Origin: Sulfurovum sp. NBC37-1 | GTDB taxonomy: Bacteria; Campylobacterota; Campylobacteria; Campylobacterales; Sulfurovaceae | Direction of reading: 5' to 3' | Length of the DNA stretch: 64,000 bases | Assembly: GCF_000010345.1 (NCBI RefSeq) | Contig: NC_009663.1 | Location: forward strand, 868,001-932,000 | Shown: one piece after another, positions 1-8,459 of the stretch | How positions within the stretch are numbered: position 1 is the first letter of the stretch | Layout: every line of letters begins with the position of its first letter | Program-made: the position numbers and the translations under genes | The notes under the pieces: model-generated | What the model saw: the letters and a program-made list of their open reading frames with translations, nothing else | Databases searched by the model: none | What the model was told of the DNA's origin: nothing

Positions 1-74
1 AAGATCGTGGAGGGGATCTAACCACTAAAACAGAGTGGGGATAGTGCTTTCCCTCTCCCTCCCGGAAAGCCCCT

Positions 75-428
75 CTATGAAAAGAGCCTGCTGAAGAACG
101 ATCCTTTTCCTGCAAGCTTATCTATCAGTTCGAAATAGTATGTTTCATTCTTCAGCCCCAGTTCGGGGTATTTCAGCTTTCCGTCCGGCATCACCGCTAT
201 GGTGAAGGGGACGGACTGTATCTTGAACGCCGAAGCGAGTTTCGGATTTCGGCTGACATCGCACTTCACTACAGGGATACCGTTCTCCTCTCCGTATTTT
301 TCCAATCTTTCGTCTATCAGCTGCATCAGCATCTGGCATGGGCCGCAGGTAGGGGAGTAAAAGTCTATAAAGACAGGCGTGTCATTGTTCTTGATGATCG
401 TTTCGTAGTTTTTATCTGTAAGTTCCAT
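75..428 (-). CDS. Thioredoxin-like protein
   Basis: A 117-residue thioredoxin-fold protein with the redox motif CGPC at residues 28-31 (context YSPTCGPCQ) and the family's cis-proline in SVP near residue 74. The length is that of a classical single-domain thioredoxin, and there is no signal peptide, so it should act in the cytoplasm as a disulfide reductant. The C-terminus (GKGSFFSRLFS) is slightly longer than usual. It is transcribed divergently from adenine deaminase with a gap of about 60 bp. It may be a second, non-housekeeping thioredoxin, because no thioredoxin reductase is adjacent. Family assignment is firm; its partner is unknown. Confidence 0.92.
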   Translation of the reverse strand: MELTDKNYETIIKNNDTPVFIDFYSPTCGPCQMLMQLIDERLEKYGEENGIPVVKCDVSRNPKLASAFKIQSVPFTIAVMPDGKLKYPELGLKNETYYFELIDKLAGKGSFFSRLFS

Positions 429-460
429 GGTAAAAGTATAGCTTTCTTTTCATTACATGC

Positions 461-466
461 TATAAT
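461..466 (+). promoter_or_regulatory. Extended -10 promoter candidate for ade
   Basis: TATAAT preceded by TGC (TGnTATAAT), 24 bp upstream of the adenine deaminase start, in the short divergent gap. This extended -10 form is typical of sigma70 promoters in Campylobacterota. Confidence 0.55.
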
Positions 467-489
467 TTATTAAAAGAGAAGGAGAGAAG

Positions 490-2091
490 ATGGAAATGAA
501 AAGCAATTATGTAGATATTTTCAAACGGGAGATATTCCCTGCAAAGGTCAGAGTTGAAAAAGGAAAGATCGCTTCTATAGAAAGAATTGATACACCTTGT
601 GATACCTACATACTCCCCGGATTTGTTGATGCGCATATCCACATTGAGAGTTCCATGCTCCCGCCCAGTGAGTTCGCCCGTCTCGCCGTCTGCCACGGTA
701 CGGTTGCTACCGTGTCAGACCCGCACGAGATAGCCAATGTTCTGGGAATACCCGGTGTTGGGTATATGCTGGACAACAGTGAAATGACACCGTTCAAATT
801 CTACTTTGGGGCTTCTCCCTGCGTTCCTGCCACTACGTTCGAGACCAGTGGTGCGACACTGGGGCCCGACGAGATAGAAAGCCTGTTGAAAATGCCGCAG
901 ATCAAATACCTTTCTGAAGTGATGAATTTTCCCGGTGTGATCAATGGTGACCCTGACATGCTGGCGAAGATTGCAAAAGCCAAAGCATTACACAAACGTA
1001 TCGATGGGCATGCCCCCGGGCTCAGAGGAGATGAGCTGACAAAATATATCGAGGCGGGTATCGAGACCGACCATGAAGCTTTCACCTACGAAGAGGGGTT
1101 GGAAAAGCTGCAGAAGGGTATGAAAATACTCATACGTGAAGGCTCGGCTGCCAAGAATTTCGAAGCGCTTGCACCGCTCATTCCTGCCTATCCGAACAAA
1201 CTGATGTTCTGTTCGGACGACCGGCATCCCAATGATCTTGCCAGAGAGCACATTGACGGACATGTCAGACGGGCGATCGCCAAAGGGTATGATCTCTTTG
1301 ATGTACTCAGGATCGCCTCGGTCAATCCGGTTGAGCATTATGGGCTTGAAGTTGGGTTGCTGAGGGTAGGGGACCCGGCTGATTTTATTGTAGTAGAAGA
1401 CCTGAAAGATTTTAAAGTCCTTCAAACGGTCATCGATGGAGAGATCGTTGCCAGAGGAAAGAAACCGCTGATCGATTCCGTTACGGTGGAAACCCCCAAC
1501 CATTTTCATACCGGAATAAAAAAAGAGGAAGATTTTATATTGGAGCGCTGTGTCCATACGGAGATCATTCATGCCCTCGACCATTCTTTGATCACGGAAG
1601 AGGAGATCATGGATCTTTCCTCCGGGAAAGCGAAAGATGTGCTGAAGATCACGGTGGTGAACCGTTATGAAGATGTAAAGCCGGCTGTAGCGTACGTGCA
1701 TGGGTTTGGCCTCAAGAAAGGTGCCATTGCTTCGAGTGTCGCGCATGATTCGCATAATATCATTGCGGTAGGGTGCAGTGATGCCTTGATTGCCAAAGCG
1801 GTCAATACGATCATCGGGAACCGGGGCGGGATCTGTGCAGTAACAGAAGAAGAAATCGAAGTCCTGAGTCTTCCGATTGCGGGGTTAATGAGTGACAAAG
1901 ACGGTTTTGAAGTGGCAAATCGTTACGCTGATCTCGACAGGATGGTACGGGAATATTTTACTTCACTACTAAGCGCACCTTTCATGACACTCTCTTTCAT
2001 GGCACTTCTGGTCATTCCTGAACTTAAACTCAGCGACAAAGGGTTGTTTGATGGACGCAGCTTTCATTTTATAGATTCCTGCAGGAGATAG
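490..2091 (+). CDS. ade: Adenine deaminase
   Basis: Adenine deaminase of the amidohydrolase superfamily (533 residues), converting adenine to hypoxanthine and ammonia. The metal-binding HIH is at residues 49-51 (VDAHIHIES), followed by the SDPHEIANV segment, the second-shell SDDRHPNDL motif and the C-terminal adenine deaminase domain (VAHDSHNIIAVG). The length is a little below that of the usual enzyme but all regions are present. The start is set by a good ribosome binding site (AGAAGGAGAG). The gene lies 2 bp upstream of a purine permease, so the pair forms a purine salvage operon: import of the base, then deamination releasing ammonia. Confidence 0.95.
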   Translation: MEMKSNYVDIFKREIFPAKVRVEKGKIASIERIDTPCDTYILPGFVDAHIHIESSMLPPSEFARLAVCHGTVATVSDPHEIANVLGIPGVGYMLDNSEMTPFKFYFGASPCVPATTFETSGATLGPDEIESLLKMPQIKYLSEVMNFPGVINGDPDMLAKIAKAKALHKRIDGHAPGLRGDELTKYIEAGIETDHEAFTYEEGLEKLQKGMKILIREGSAAKNFEALAPLIPAYPNKLMFCSDDRHPNDLAREHIDGHVRRAIAKGYDLFDVLRIASVNPVEHYGLEVGLLRVGDPADFIVVEDLKDFKVLQTVIDGEIVARGKKPLIDSVTVETPNHFHTGIKKEEDFILERCVHTEIIHALDHSLITEEEIMDLSSGKAKDVLKITVVNRYEDVKPAVAYVHGFGLKKGAIASSVAHDSHNIIAVGCSDALIAKAVNTIIGNRGGICAVTEEEIEVLSLPIAGLMSDKDGFEVANRYADLDRMVREYFTSLLSAPFMTLSFMALLVIPELKLSDKGLFDGRSFHFIDSCRR

Positions 2092-2093
2092 AT

Positions 2094-3377
2094 ATGGGAT
2101 TTTTCAAACTCAAAGAGCATGGAACTGATGTTAAAACAGAAGTGATAGCCGGAGTCAGTACGTTTCTTGCCATGCTATACATCATTCCGGTCAATGCAGC
2201 CATCATGAGTGAGGCAGGTATGCCTTATGATGCTTTGGTGACCGCAACGGCAGTAATGACGATTCTTGCCACACTTATTAATGCTTTCTGGTCCAATACC
2301 CCTGTAGCCATGAGTGTCGGGATGGGACTCAATGCCTTCTTCACCTTTGGATTGGTCAAAGGAATGGGGATGACCTGGCAGACGGCACTGGGTGTGGAAG
2401 TGGTTTCCAGTACGCTTTATGTATTGGTCACGATGACACCGCTTCGGCGCTGGCTCATCGAGACGATGCCGATGGATTTCAAACGGGCTGTCAGTGCGGG
2501 TATCGGTGCATTCATTTCATTCATCGGACTGGAGCAGTTGCATATCATCGTTAAGAGTGATGCGACACTGGTCACACTCGGGAAACTCAGTGAAGCACCG
2601 GTACTGATGGGCATACTTTCCCTGCTTCTTGCACTGTTTCTGTTGCTGAAAAAAGTACGCGGTGCCTTCATCGTCTCCATTGCGGCGACGACAGTGCTGG
2701 CATGGCTGTTGGGTATTGCCAAATTGCCTGAAAGTTTTATCTCTATGCCCGCATCGATGTCACCACTTCTGTTTAAGATGGATATAGTTGAGGTGCTGAA
2801 GCTATCGATGGTTCCGGTACTGCTGACTTTCTTGATCACCGATATCTTTGATACGCTGGGAACACTGACGGGGCTTGGTCTGCGTGCCGGTCTGTATGAA
2901 GGGAAGCGTTCTGTTGCACTTGAGAAGAGCATACAGGCGGATGCTGCAGGTACGTTTATGAGCGGTTTTGCAGGGGTGACCAGTACGACACCCTTCATCG
3001 AAAGTGCTGCAGGGGTAGAGGCAGGAGGCCGGACAGGACTTACGGCACTTGTAACGGCGCTGCTTTTCATCCTTCCGCTTTTCGCTTTGCCGTTTTTCAA
3101 AGCCATTCCCTCCTTTGCCATCTACCCGGTCCTGATACTGGTAGGTACGATGATGTTCTCCGAGCTGCGCTCCATCAACTATGATGACCCTGCCATGCAG
3201 TACAGTACGTTCTTCACCGTACTGGGTATGCCTATGACCTATTCGATCACAGACGGGCTGATGCTAGGTGCTTTGGTCTATGTGGTGGTAAAAGTGATGA
3301 AGGGCAAAATAAGGGAAACAAGTAAAGGGATGATAGCCTTGGCGGGAATCGCTGTACTGCTATTCTTCTTTTTGTAG
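2094..3377 (+). CDS. Purine permease, NCS2/AzgA-type (adenine, guanine, hypoxanthine)
   Basis: A 427-residue polytopic inner-membrane protein with about 12 hydrophobic segments. It opens with FFKLKEHGTDVKTE and contains the AzgA/PbuG signature TSTTPFIESAAGVEAGGRTGL-type block around residue 300 and the early GMGLNAFF motif. These are proton symporters for adenine, guanine or hypoxanthine. It begins 2 bp after the ade stop and is surely co-transcribed with it, which points to adenine or hypoxanthine as substrate. Confidence 0.92.
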   Translation: MGFFKLKEHGTDVKTEVIAGVSTFLAMLYIIPVNAAIMSEAGMPYDALVTATAVMTILATLINAFWSNTPVAMSVGMGLNAFFTFGLVKGMGMTWQTALGVEVVSSTLYVLVTMTPLRRWLIETMPMDFKRAVSAGIGAFISFIGLEQLHIIVKSDATLVTLGKLSEAPVLMGILSLLLALFLLLKKVRGAFIVSIAATTVLAWLLGIAKLPESFISMPASMSPLLFKMDIVEVLKLSMVPVLLTFLITDIFDTLGTLTGLGLRAGLYEGKRSVALEKSIQADAAGTFMSGFAGVTSTTPFIESAAGVEAGGRTGLTALVTALLFILPLFALPFFKAIPSFAIYPVLILVGTMMFSELRSINYDDPAMQYSTFFTVLGMPMTYSITDGLMLGALVYVVVKVMKGKIRETSKGMIALAGIAVLLFFFL

Positions 3378-3430
3378 TGTCTATTTGAATGATCGAGATT
3401 TTGGTAAAACTTACTGGTGCAGGTTTCATG

Positions 3431-3436
3431 TATAAT
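3431..3436 (+). promoter_or_regulatory. -10 promoter candidate for the GGDEF sensor gene
   Basis: TATAAT in an AT-rich stretch, 58 bp upstream of the chosen start of the GGDEF protein at 3489. Confidence 0.4.
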
Positions 3437-3488
3437 ATAGGTAGATAATATTATTATTAAAATAAACGGTGTGAAAGGTACTCTTTCA

Positions 3489-5756
3489 ATGAAATGTATA
3501 GGTAGATATATTTTGTTGCTTATGGCAATGTTCAGTTTTGCCTTTTGCGCAAACATCCCCGAGAAGGTTTCCGTACAGCTTCAGTGGAAACATCAGTTTG
3601 AGTTCGCCGGCTTTTATGCGGCCAAAGAGAAAGGGTTTTACAAAGAAGTGGGGCTGGATGTCGATTTGATAGAATTTGACGGTGGATCAAATACTATCGA
3701 TAGGGTACTCAGTGGTGATGTAACATTCGGTGCGACTTATTCTACGTTGATCTACCGTTATCTTAAAGGCGATCCGCTTGTGTTGTTGGCCAACTTTTTC
3801 AAGCAGTCACCCCTTGTGCTTGTCACTCAAAAACAGTTCAAACTGCCAAGCGATCTGAAGGGCAAAAAGGTGATGGTGTCCGATACTACTGTGAACGATG
3901 CCAAACTGCTGATGATGTTTAAAAAATTCGATATGAACGAATCGGATTTCATTGCTGTTCCTCCCTCTTTCGATCTTCAGGACTTCATTGATAAAAAAGT
4001 GGATGCGATGACGGTTTTTGTCACCAATGAAACCTATCAACTGGACAAAAAGGGCGTCGCATATAATGTCCTTGATCCCAGTGCGTATGGGGTTCGCTTC
4101 TATGACCTCAATCTTTTCACTTCCCAAAAAGAGCTGAGGGAGCATCCGCAGCGTGTAGCGGCATTCAGGAATGCTACGATCAAGGGATGGAAATATGCCC
4201 TGAAACACAAAGACGAGATCATCAGGCTGATACTGGATAAATACAATACGCAGTACAAAGACTACGCCTCCCTGAAGTATGAAGCCGATCAGATCAAAAA
4301 TATGATCCTTCCAAAATTCTATCCGATGGGAAGTATCGACCCCAAGAGAGTCAAGGAGATAGCCCACACATTCATTTCGCTTGGGATATTGCCTCCTTCG
4401 ACATCGTTGAATCTCGACAAGTTTATCTACAATACGGTTCCGGATGATATCGGCCTGAGTGCAGAAGAGTCCAACTATCTCAATACAAAAAATGTCATTA
4501 CCTATTGTGCCGATCCGGATTGGCTGCCGCTGAGTGCTATTGTTGACAAGAGGCATATCGGTATGGATGCCGATTATCTTTCAATTATTTCCGGCAGGAT
4601 CGGAAGGCCCTTTCATCTCGTCTTGACCAAAAGTTGGAATGAATCGCTGCGCTTTGCCAGGGAGGGCAAGTGTGATGTTCTTACTTTGGCAATGGTGACA
4701 CCGAAGCGAAAAGAGTATCTTCTATTTACCAACCCGCTTCTAAACATTCCTCTGGTACTTGTCACTGGTATAGATAAAGGGTTTTATACGAACCTGATGG
4801 AGCTTTCGGATAAGAAGATCGGTATCGTGAAAGGCTATGCGTATATTGAGCTTTTTAGAAAGATTTATCCCGATATCAAGCTGACGGAGGTGGAGAGTGT
4901 CACCAAAGGGATGAGAATGGTTGCTGAGGGCAAACTATTCGGTTTTATTGACAATCTTACGACCGCCGGTTATCTTGTGCAAAAAGAGTATGTCGGCACA
5001 CTGAAGATCTCTGCCAAATTCGATGAAAATCTGGTACTGGGATACGGGGTGCAGAAAAGCCAGCCGCAGCTGCGTTCCATACTCGATAAAACGATAGCGA
5101 CGATTGATGAGGAGACAAAACAAGCCATTGCCAGCCGTTGGACAAGTATCAAGATAGAGAATGGAATCAGCCATGCAGTGCTGCTGAAAATTTTACTTGT
5201 TGTATTGCTCGTTGTTTTGATCATCTATTACCGATACAGGAAAATGAGTACCGAAAAGAATGCACTTGAGGCGATTTCTATGATAGACTCCCTGACAGAA
5301 CTTTTCAATAGAAGAAAAATCGACCGCTTGATCGATAGTGAAGTGAAACGAATCAGGACAAAAGGCTGTTTCAGCCTTATATTGATCGATATCGACAATT
5401 TCAAAAACATCAACGACAGCTATGGCCACGATGTAGGCGATATCGTACTCAAACACATTGCACAAATACTGAAAAGCAGTGTCCGAAAAAAGGATAGTGC
5501 CGGACGATGGGGAGGTGAAGAGTTTCTCATCGTCTGCCCGGATACCAGCAAAGAGGAGGCAGCAAAATTTGCAGAACGTATCCGGATAGCTATCGAGAAT
5601 GAGAGTTTCGAAAAGATCCTGAAGGTCACTGCCAGTGTCGGTGTAGCCGAGTACAACAGGGAAAATATTGGCGATACATCTCTTATTAGAAGATTAGACA
5701 AGGCGCTGTACGATTCCAAAAGGGACGGAAAGAATAGGGTAACTGTGGCTCTCTAA
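3489..5756 (+). CDS. Diguanylate cyclase with two periplasmic solute-binding domains (NMT1/THI5 + SBP_bac_3 + GGDEF)
   Basis: A membrane-anchored sensor of about 755 residues. Order: signal peptide (1-21); a THI5/NMT1-like solute-binding domain (about 25-310: VQLQWKHQFEFAGFYAAKEKG, GVTFGATYS-type ligand region); a second binding domain of the SBP_bac_3 type (about 325-560: YCADPDWLPL, GMDADYL, RIGRPF); one transmembrane helix (about 567-586); and a GGDEF domain with an intact GGEEF active site at 675-679. An RxxD product-inhibition site (RKKD) lies exactly five residues before it. It should make cyclic di-GMP in response to a periplasmic ligand, perhaps a thiamin-precursor-like or amino-acid-like compound. 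I chose the ATG at 3489 over the GTG six codons upstream because it fits the signal peptide and an AAAGG site. No cognate transporter genes adjoin, so the binding domains appear to serve sensing only. Confidence 0.88.
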   Translation: MKCIGRYILLLMAMFSFAFCANIPEKVSVQLQWKHQFEFAGFYAAKEKGFYKEVGLDVDLIEFDGGSNTIDRVLSGDVTFGATYSTLIYRYLKGDPLVLLANFFKQSPLVLVTQKQFKLPSDLKGKKVMVSDTTVNDAKLLMMFKKFDMNESDFIAVPPSFDLQDFIDKKVDAMTVFVTNETYQLDKKGVAYNVLDPSAYGVRFYDLNLFTSQKELREHPQRVAAFRNATIKGWKYALKHKDEIIRLILDKYNTQYKDYASLKYEADQIKNMILPKFYPMGSIDPKRVKEIAHTFISLGILPPSTSLNLDKFIYNTVPDDIGLSAEESNYLNTKNVITYCADPDWLPLSAIVDKRHIGMDADYLSIISGRIGRPFHLVLTKSWNESLRFAREGKCDVLTLAMVTPKRKEYLLFTNPLLNIPLVLVTGIDKGFYTNLMELSDKKIGIVKGYAYIELFRKIYPDIKLTEVESVTKGMRMVAEGKLFGFIDNLTTAGYLVQKEYVGTLKISAKFDENLVLGYGVQKSQPQLRSILDKTIATIDEETKQAIASRWTSIKIENGISHAVLLKILLVVLLVVLIIYYRYRKMSTEKNALEAISMIDSLTELFNRRKIDRLIDSEVKRIRTKGCFSLILIDIDNFKNINDSYGHDVGDIVLKHIAQILKSSVRKKDSAGRWGGEEFLIVCPDTSKEEAAKFAERIRIAIENESFEKILKVTASVGVAEYNRENIGDTSLIRRLDKALYDSKRDGKNRVTVAL

Positions 5757-5833
5757 GTTCGTATACATTGTTTTTATCTTTGAACTTCGATGCGCTGCGT
5801 CTTTGACGAGGGTCAAGTGTCAGGTGACCTGGC

Positions 5834-5839
5834 TATAAT
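5834..5839 (+). promoter_or_regulatory. -10 promoter candidate with adjoining AGGTGACCT palindrome
   Basis: TATAAT 47 bp upstream of the beta-barrel gene start at 5886. The palindrome AGGTGACCT sits directly upstream, where an operator could lie. No matching regulator is visible. Confidence 0.4.
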
Positions 5840-5885
5840 ATATGTTGCAAAGAAGTTCAATAAAAATGTCATAAAAGGAAAACCT

Positions 5886-6554
5886 ATGAAAAAAATAACT
5901 TTTTCCCTTATATCGATTCTATCGTTGAGTGGATTGTCTTTTGGAGGCGGAAATGTTGTACCTATAGTGCCGGTAGAAGAACCTATTGTGGAGACACCTG
6001 TTAATAGTGCTTTTTATGTAGGACTGGGGTATAGCTATCTCAGCTCTAACCGTACAGCAAAACTCAATAAGCCAGGTGACCCTCGTCATGGCCAGGTTGT
6101 CAAAGATACGGATTCCAATGCCGATAATATTTTACTGCAGGTGGGGTATCAGTTCAATCCCTATCTTGCGCTGGAGGGCCGATACACTTTTTCAGTGGGT
6201 GATCATTCATTGACCCATAATCATTTGGGTGGAATTAAGGAGGATGTTGATATTGATATTTCCAATATGGCTCTTTATATTAAACCAATGTACCCTATTG
6301 GGGATTTTTCTATCTATGGATTACTGGGGTATGGAAAAGTCGAAAGAGAACGTCATGAAGAACCTTATCGTAGCTGGGATGGCAGCGGTTTCCAATGGGG
6401 TGCAGGTGTACAGTATGCCATAGGAGATGACTTTTCGGTGTTTGTTGATTATACCCGGTGGTATGATGAAGAAGGCGAACCGCATGAGCGTCTGCCGAGA
6501 CTATTGGATACTGATTTTTCTGTTTTGAGTGTCGGAATAAGTTATAGATTTTGA
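5886..6554 (+). CDS. Outer-membrane beta-barrel protein (OmpA-barrel-like)
   Basis: A 222-residue protein with a signal peptide (MKKITFSLISILSLSGLSFGG) and a proline-rich linker (VPIVPVEEPIVETP). Alternating aromatic/hydrophobic strands follow (FYVGLGYSYLSS, LLQVGYQFNPYLALEGRY, ALYIKPMYPIG, YGLLGYG, FSVFVDYTRWYDEE), and it ends in the outer-membrane signature YRF. The start is the ATG after AAAAGGAAAACCT; an earlier in-frame ATG would add a non-signal leader. It is clearly paralogous to the barrel at 44635-45273 (shared FYVGL, FNPY, YLKPMYP/YIKPMYP, WGxG and C-terminal pattern). Function unknown: an eight-stranded barrel, possibly a porin-like or structural OMP. Confidence 0.85.
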   Translation: MKKITFSLISILSLSGLSFGGGNVVPIVPVEEPIVETPVNSAFYVGLGYSYLSSNRTAKLNKPGDPRHGQVVKDTDSNADNILLQVGYQFNPYLALEGRYTFSVGDHSLTHNHLGGIKEDVDIDISNMALYIKPMYPIGDFSIYGLLGYGKVERERHEEPYRSWDGSGFQWGAGVQYAIGDDFSVFVDYTRWYDEEGEPHERLPRLLDTDFSVLSVGISYRF

Positions 6555-6575
6555 TTTGGAAATATGCTGCATCGG

Positions 6576-8105
6576 TTACCTGTGCAGTAAAGAATCCATC
6601 ATCGATTCCATAGAACTGCAGTCAATGATTTTCTGATATTTTAACTCATCTTCAGACAGTTCTTCTGCATTTTTTATCTGCATCTCAAGTATATTCGTAT
6701 CTGCTTCGGAGATATCATTGCCGAGCTTGGTACGTTTCTTTATCCTGTCCCGTATCACTTCTGTATCGCATTGCAGATCGAGTATCCTGAAAGGAATATC
6801 CTGTTCGACGGAGAGTTGCTCAAAAAGCTTTCGCTGCCACTGTTTCAAAAAAGTCGCATCAACAACAACCGGCAATCCGGCACGCAAAACTACCAGTGCA
6901 AGTTTTGCCAATCGTTCATAGGTCTTTCTGTTTGCATCAGGTGAATATTTCTCTTCTATCCCTTTTTCGCCGTTTGGCCCAAAAAGCCTCATTCGTTCTC
7001 TGTCGGACCGGATACGAAGCGCACCGTATGACTCCACTGACATCAGCGCACAGGTACTTTTGCCAGAACCGGAAAAACCATGCGTCAGAGCCAAAAACAG
7101 ATCTGTTTTCTCTGTATATTTTATTGCCAGATCCATATAGCCTTCCACTTCATCCAAAATGGCTTCGTACTCTTTGCCTTTTCCTGTCTGGGCTGCTCTG
7201 AGTGCCGAGACCTTTGCCCGTACCATTGCCCTGTAGGTTTTGTAAAAGTTCAGAACCTCGACCCCTTCATAATCTCCTGTCAATTCCAGATAGCGGTTCA
7301 GCACTCTGCGGCTGTGTCGGAACAGTCCGCGATACTCAAGATCCATCAGCAAAAATGCCAGGTCGCTGATCACATCGATATGGTTGAGATTTGGATTAAA
7401 CTCTATTGCGTCGAAAAGAATCATCTTCCCCTTATAGAGAGCCATATTGTGCAGATGCAGATCCCCATGGCATTCACGGATAAAACCTTCTCTTTTTCTT
7501 TTCTTCAGTACTTTTCTGAGCCTGTTGAATTCACGGTATGTCCACATTTCTACAGCATCTTTCTTTCGGGAAAATCTTTCTGTATCCAGGATCGCGAGCT
7601 GTTCGAAATTCTCTTTCATGGGTGCGTACAGAGCATTCGGATCTCCATAGGCGGATGCAGGATCTACACTTTCCAAGCCTGTATGAATACCTGCGAGCAT
7701 CTCTGCTATCTTTTCTGCCATTTCTATCTCCAGCCTGCCGTCATCCGCGATATGGTCCAGCTGGTTTCTCTGTTCAAAGCGGCGCATCTTGACAGCGTAA
7801 TCCAACACTTTGCCATCGCCCTCAATTTCTGGATTTTCGATGGAACCGGTGATTTTCACAATACCCAGATAGAGTTTCGGGGCATAGCGCTTGTTGATCC
7901 GGAGCTCCTCCATGCAATACAGATGGCGTTTTTTCAGTGTCGAATAATCCAAAAAACCGAAATCGACAGGCTTTTTCAGTTTATAGACTGTATCACCGCA
8001 AAGAATCACTGTAGATATATGTGTCTGCAAAAGCTGTGTATCACATTGCGGCTTTAGATATCTTATGAGATTCCGGATGAGAATATTATGCTTTTCTATG
8101 CTCAT
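6576..8105 (-). CDS. APH-domain / P-loop kinase bifunctional protein
   Basis: A 509-residue two-domain protein. The N-terminal half is aminoglycoside-phosphotransferase-like (catalytic HGDLHLHNM, then FDAIEFNP); the C-terminal third is a zeta-toxin/AAA-like P-loop kinase (Walker A GFSGSGKST, later VVDATFLK). This architecture is widespread in Proteobacteria as an uncharacterised small-molecule kinase family; real aminoglycoside resistance is unlikely. No signal peptide, so cytoplasmic. It is convergent with the beta-barrel gene, and its upstream region holds MITE copy 1. The family is well recognised; the substrate is unknown. Confidence 0.85.
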   Translation of the reverse strand: MSIEKHNILIRNLIRYLKPQCDTQLLQTHISTVILCGDTVYKLKKPVDFGFLDYSTLKKRHLYCMEELRINKRYAPKLYLGIVKITGSIENPEIEGDGKVLDYAVKMRRFEQRNQLDHIADDGRLEIEMAEKIAEMLAGIHTGLESVDPASAYGDPNALYAPMKENFEQLAILDTERFSRKKDAVEMWTYREFNRLRKVLKKRKREGFIRECHGDLHLHNMALYKGKMILFDAIEFNPNLNHIDVISDLAFLLMDLEYRGLFRHSRRVLNRYLELTGDYEGVEVLNFYKTYRAMVRAKVSALRAAQTGKGKEYEAILDEVEGYMDLAIKYTEKTDLFLALTHGFSGSGKSTCALMSVESYGALRIRSDRERMRLFGPNGEKGIEEKYSPDANRKTYERLAKLALVVLRAGLPVVVDATFLKQWQRKLFEQLSVEQDIPFRILDLQCDTEVIRDRIKKRTKLGNDISEADTNILEMQIKNAEELSEDELKYQKIIDCSSMESMMDSLLHR

Positions 8106-8161
8106 TACAGGAAACCTTTTGTCTTTTGCATTTTTCTTCTCCTTATGAACGATATACTATA

Positions 8162-8427
8162 GGGAACCTCTAATAATAGGTGATACCCACAACATCGCTA
8201 GCTTTTGTCTAGGCTAGGCACTCTTTTGAAGACCTAGCCGTAGCTAAGTCGAAAAAGAGTAACAACGTATAGGCGAAAGCTAGAGATGCCCGAAGGGTGG
8301 GCTTTGCAAACGCAATCATGCACAAGATATTTACTTCGTCTTAGCTACGGCTAGGACTTGAAAATTTCTTGCACAATCTCACATTTGCAAAACCAATTGT
8401 GGGTATTACCTATTATTAGAGATTCCC
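8162..8427. mobile_element. MITE copy 1, 266 bp, TSD TATA
   Basis: A non-coding 266-bp element with terminal inverted repeats of about 31 bp (GGGAACCTCTAATAATAGGT at the left; the right end is its complement with two mismatches). It is flanked by TATA on both sides (8158-8161 and 8428-8431). A second copy of the same length lies at 45273-45538, about 92% identical by eye. The interior has further inverted segments (CCTAGCCGTAGCTAAG near the left, CTTAGCTACGGCTAGG near the right), so the RNA would fold strongly. It fills most of the 354-bp gap between the kinase and oxoprolinase genes; nothing else is seen in the gap. Confidence 0.88.
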
Positions 8428-8459
8428 TATAATATAACATATTTTCCAAAAGGCCAACA

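Noticed and set aside
2417-3121. A long open frame antisense to the purine permease.
   Set aside because: It is low-complexity Ser/Pro-rich, has no ribosome site, and the opposite strand encodes a clear permease.
5805-6087. An 11-bp inverted match (GACGAGGGTCA at 5805 and its complement at 6077) spanning the beta-barrel promoter and gene start.
   Set aside because: The spacing is large, the second half lies in coding sequence, and no regulator or repeat pattern supports it; chance is adequate.
7080-8057. A 325-codon frame antisense to the APH/P-loop kinase.
   Set aside because: His/Cys/Phe-rich translation with no family features; a by-product of the real gene's codon use.
6576-8105. Aminoglycoside resistance gene.
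   Set aside because: The APH-like domain belongs to a widespread fused kinase family, not to known resistance enzymes.
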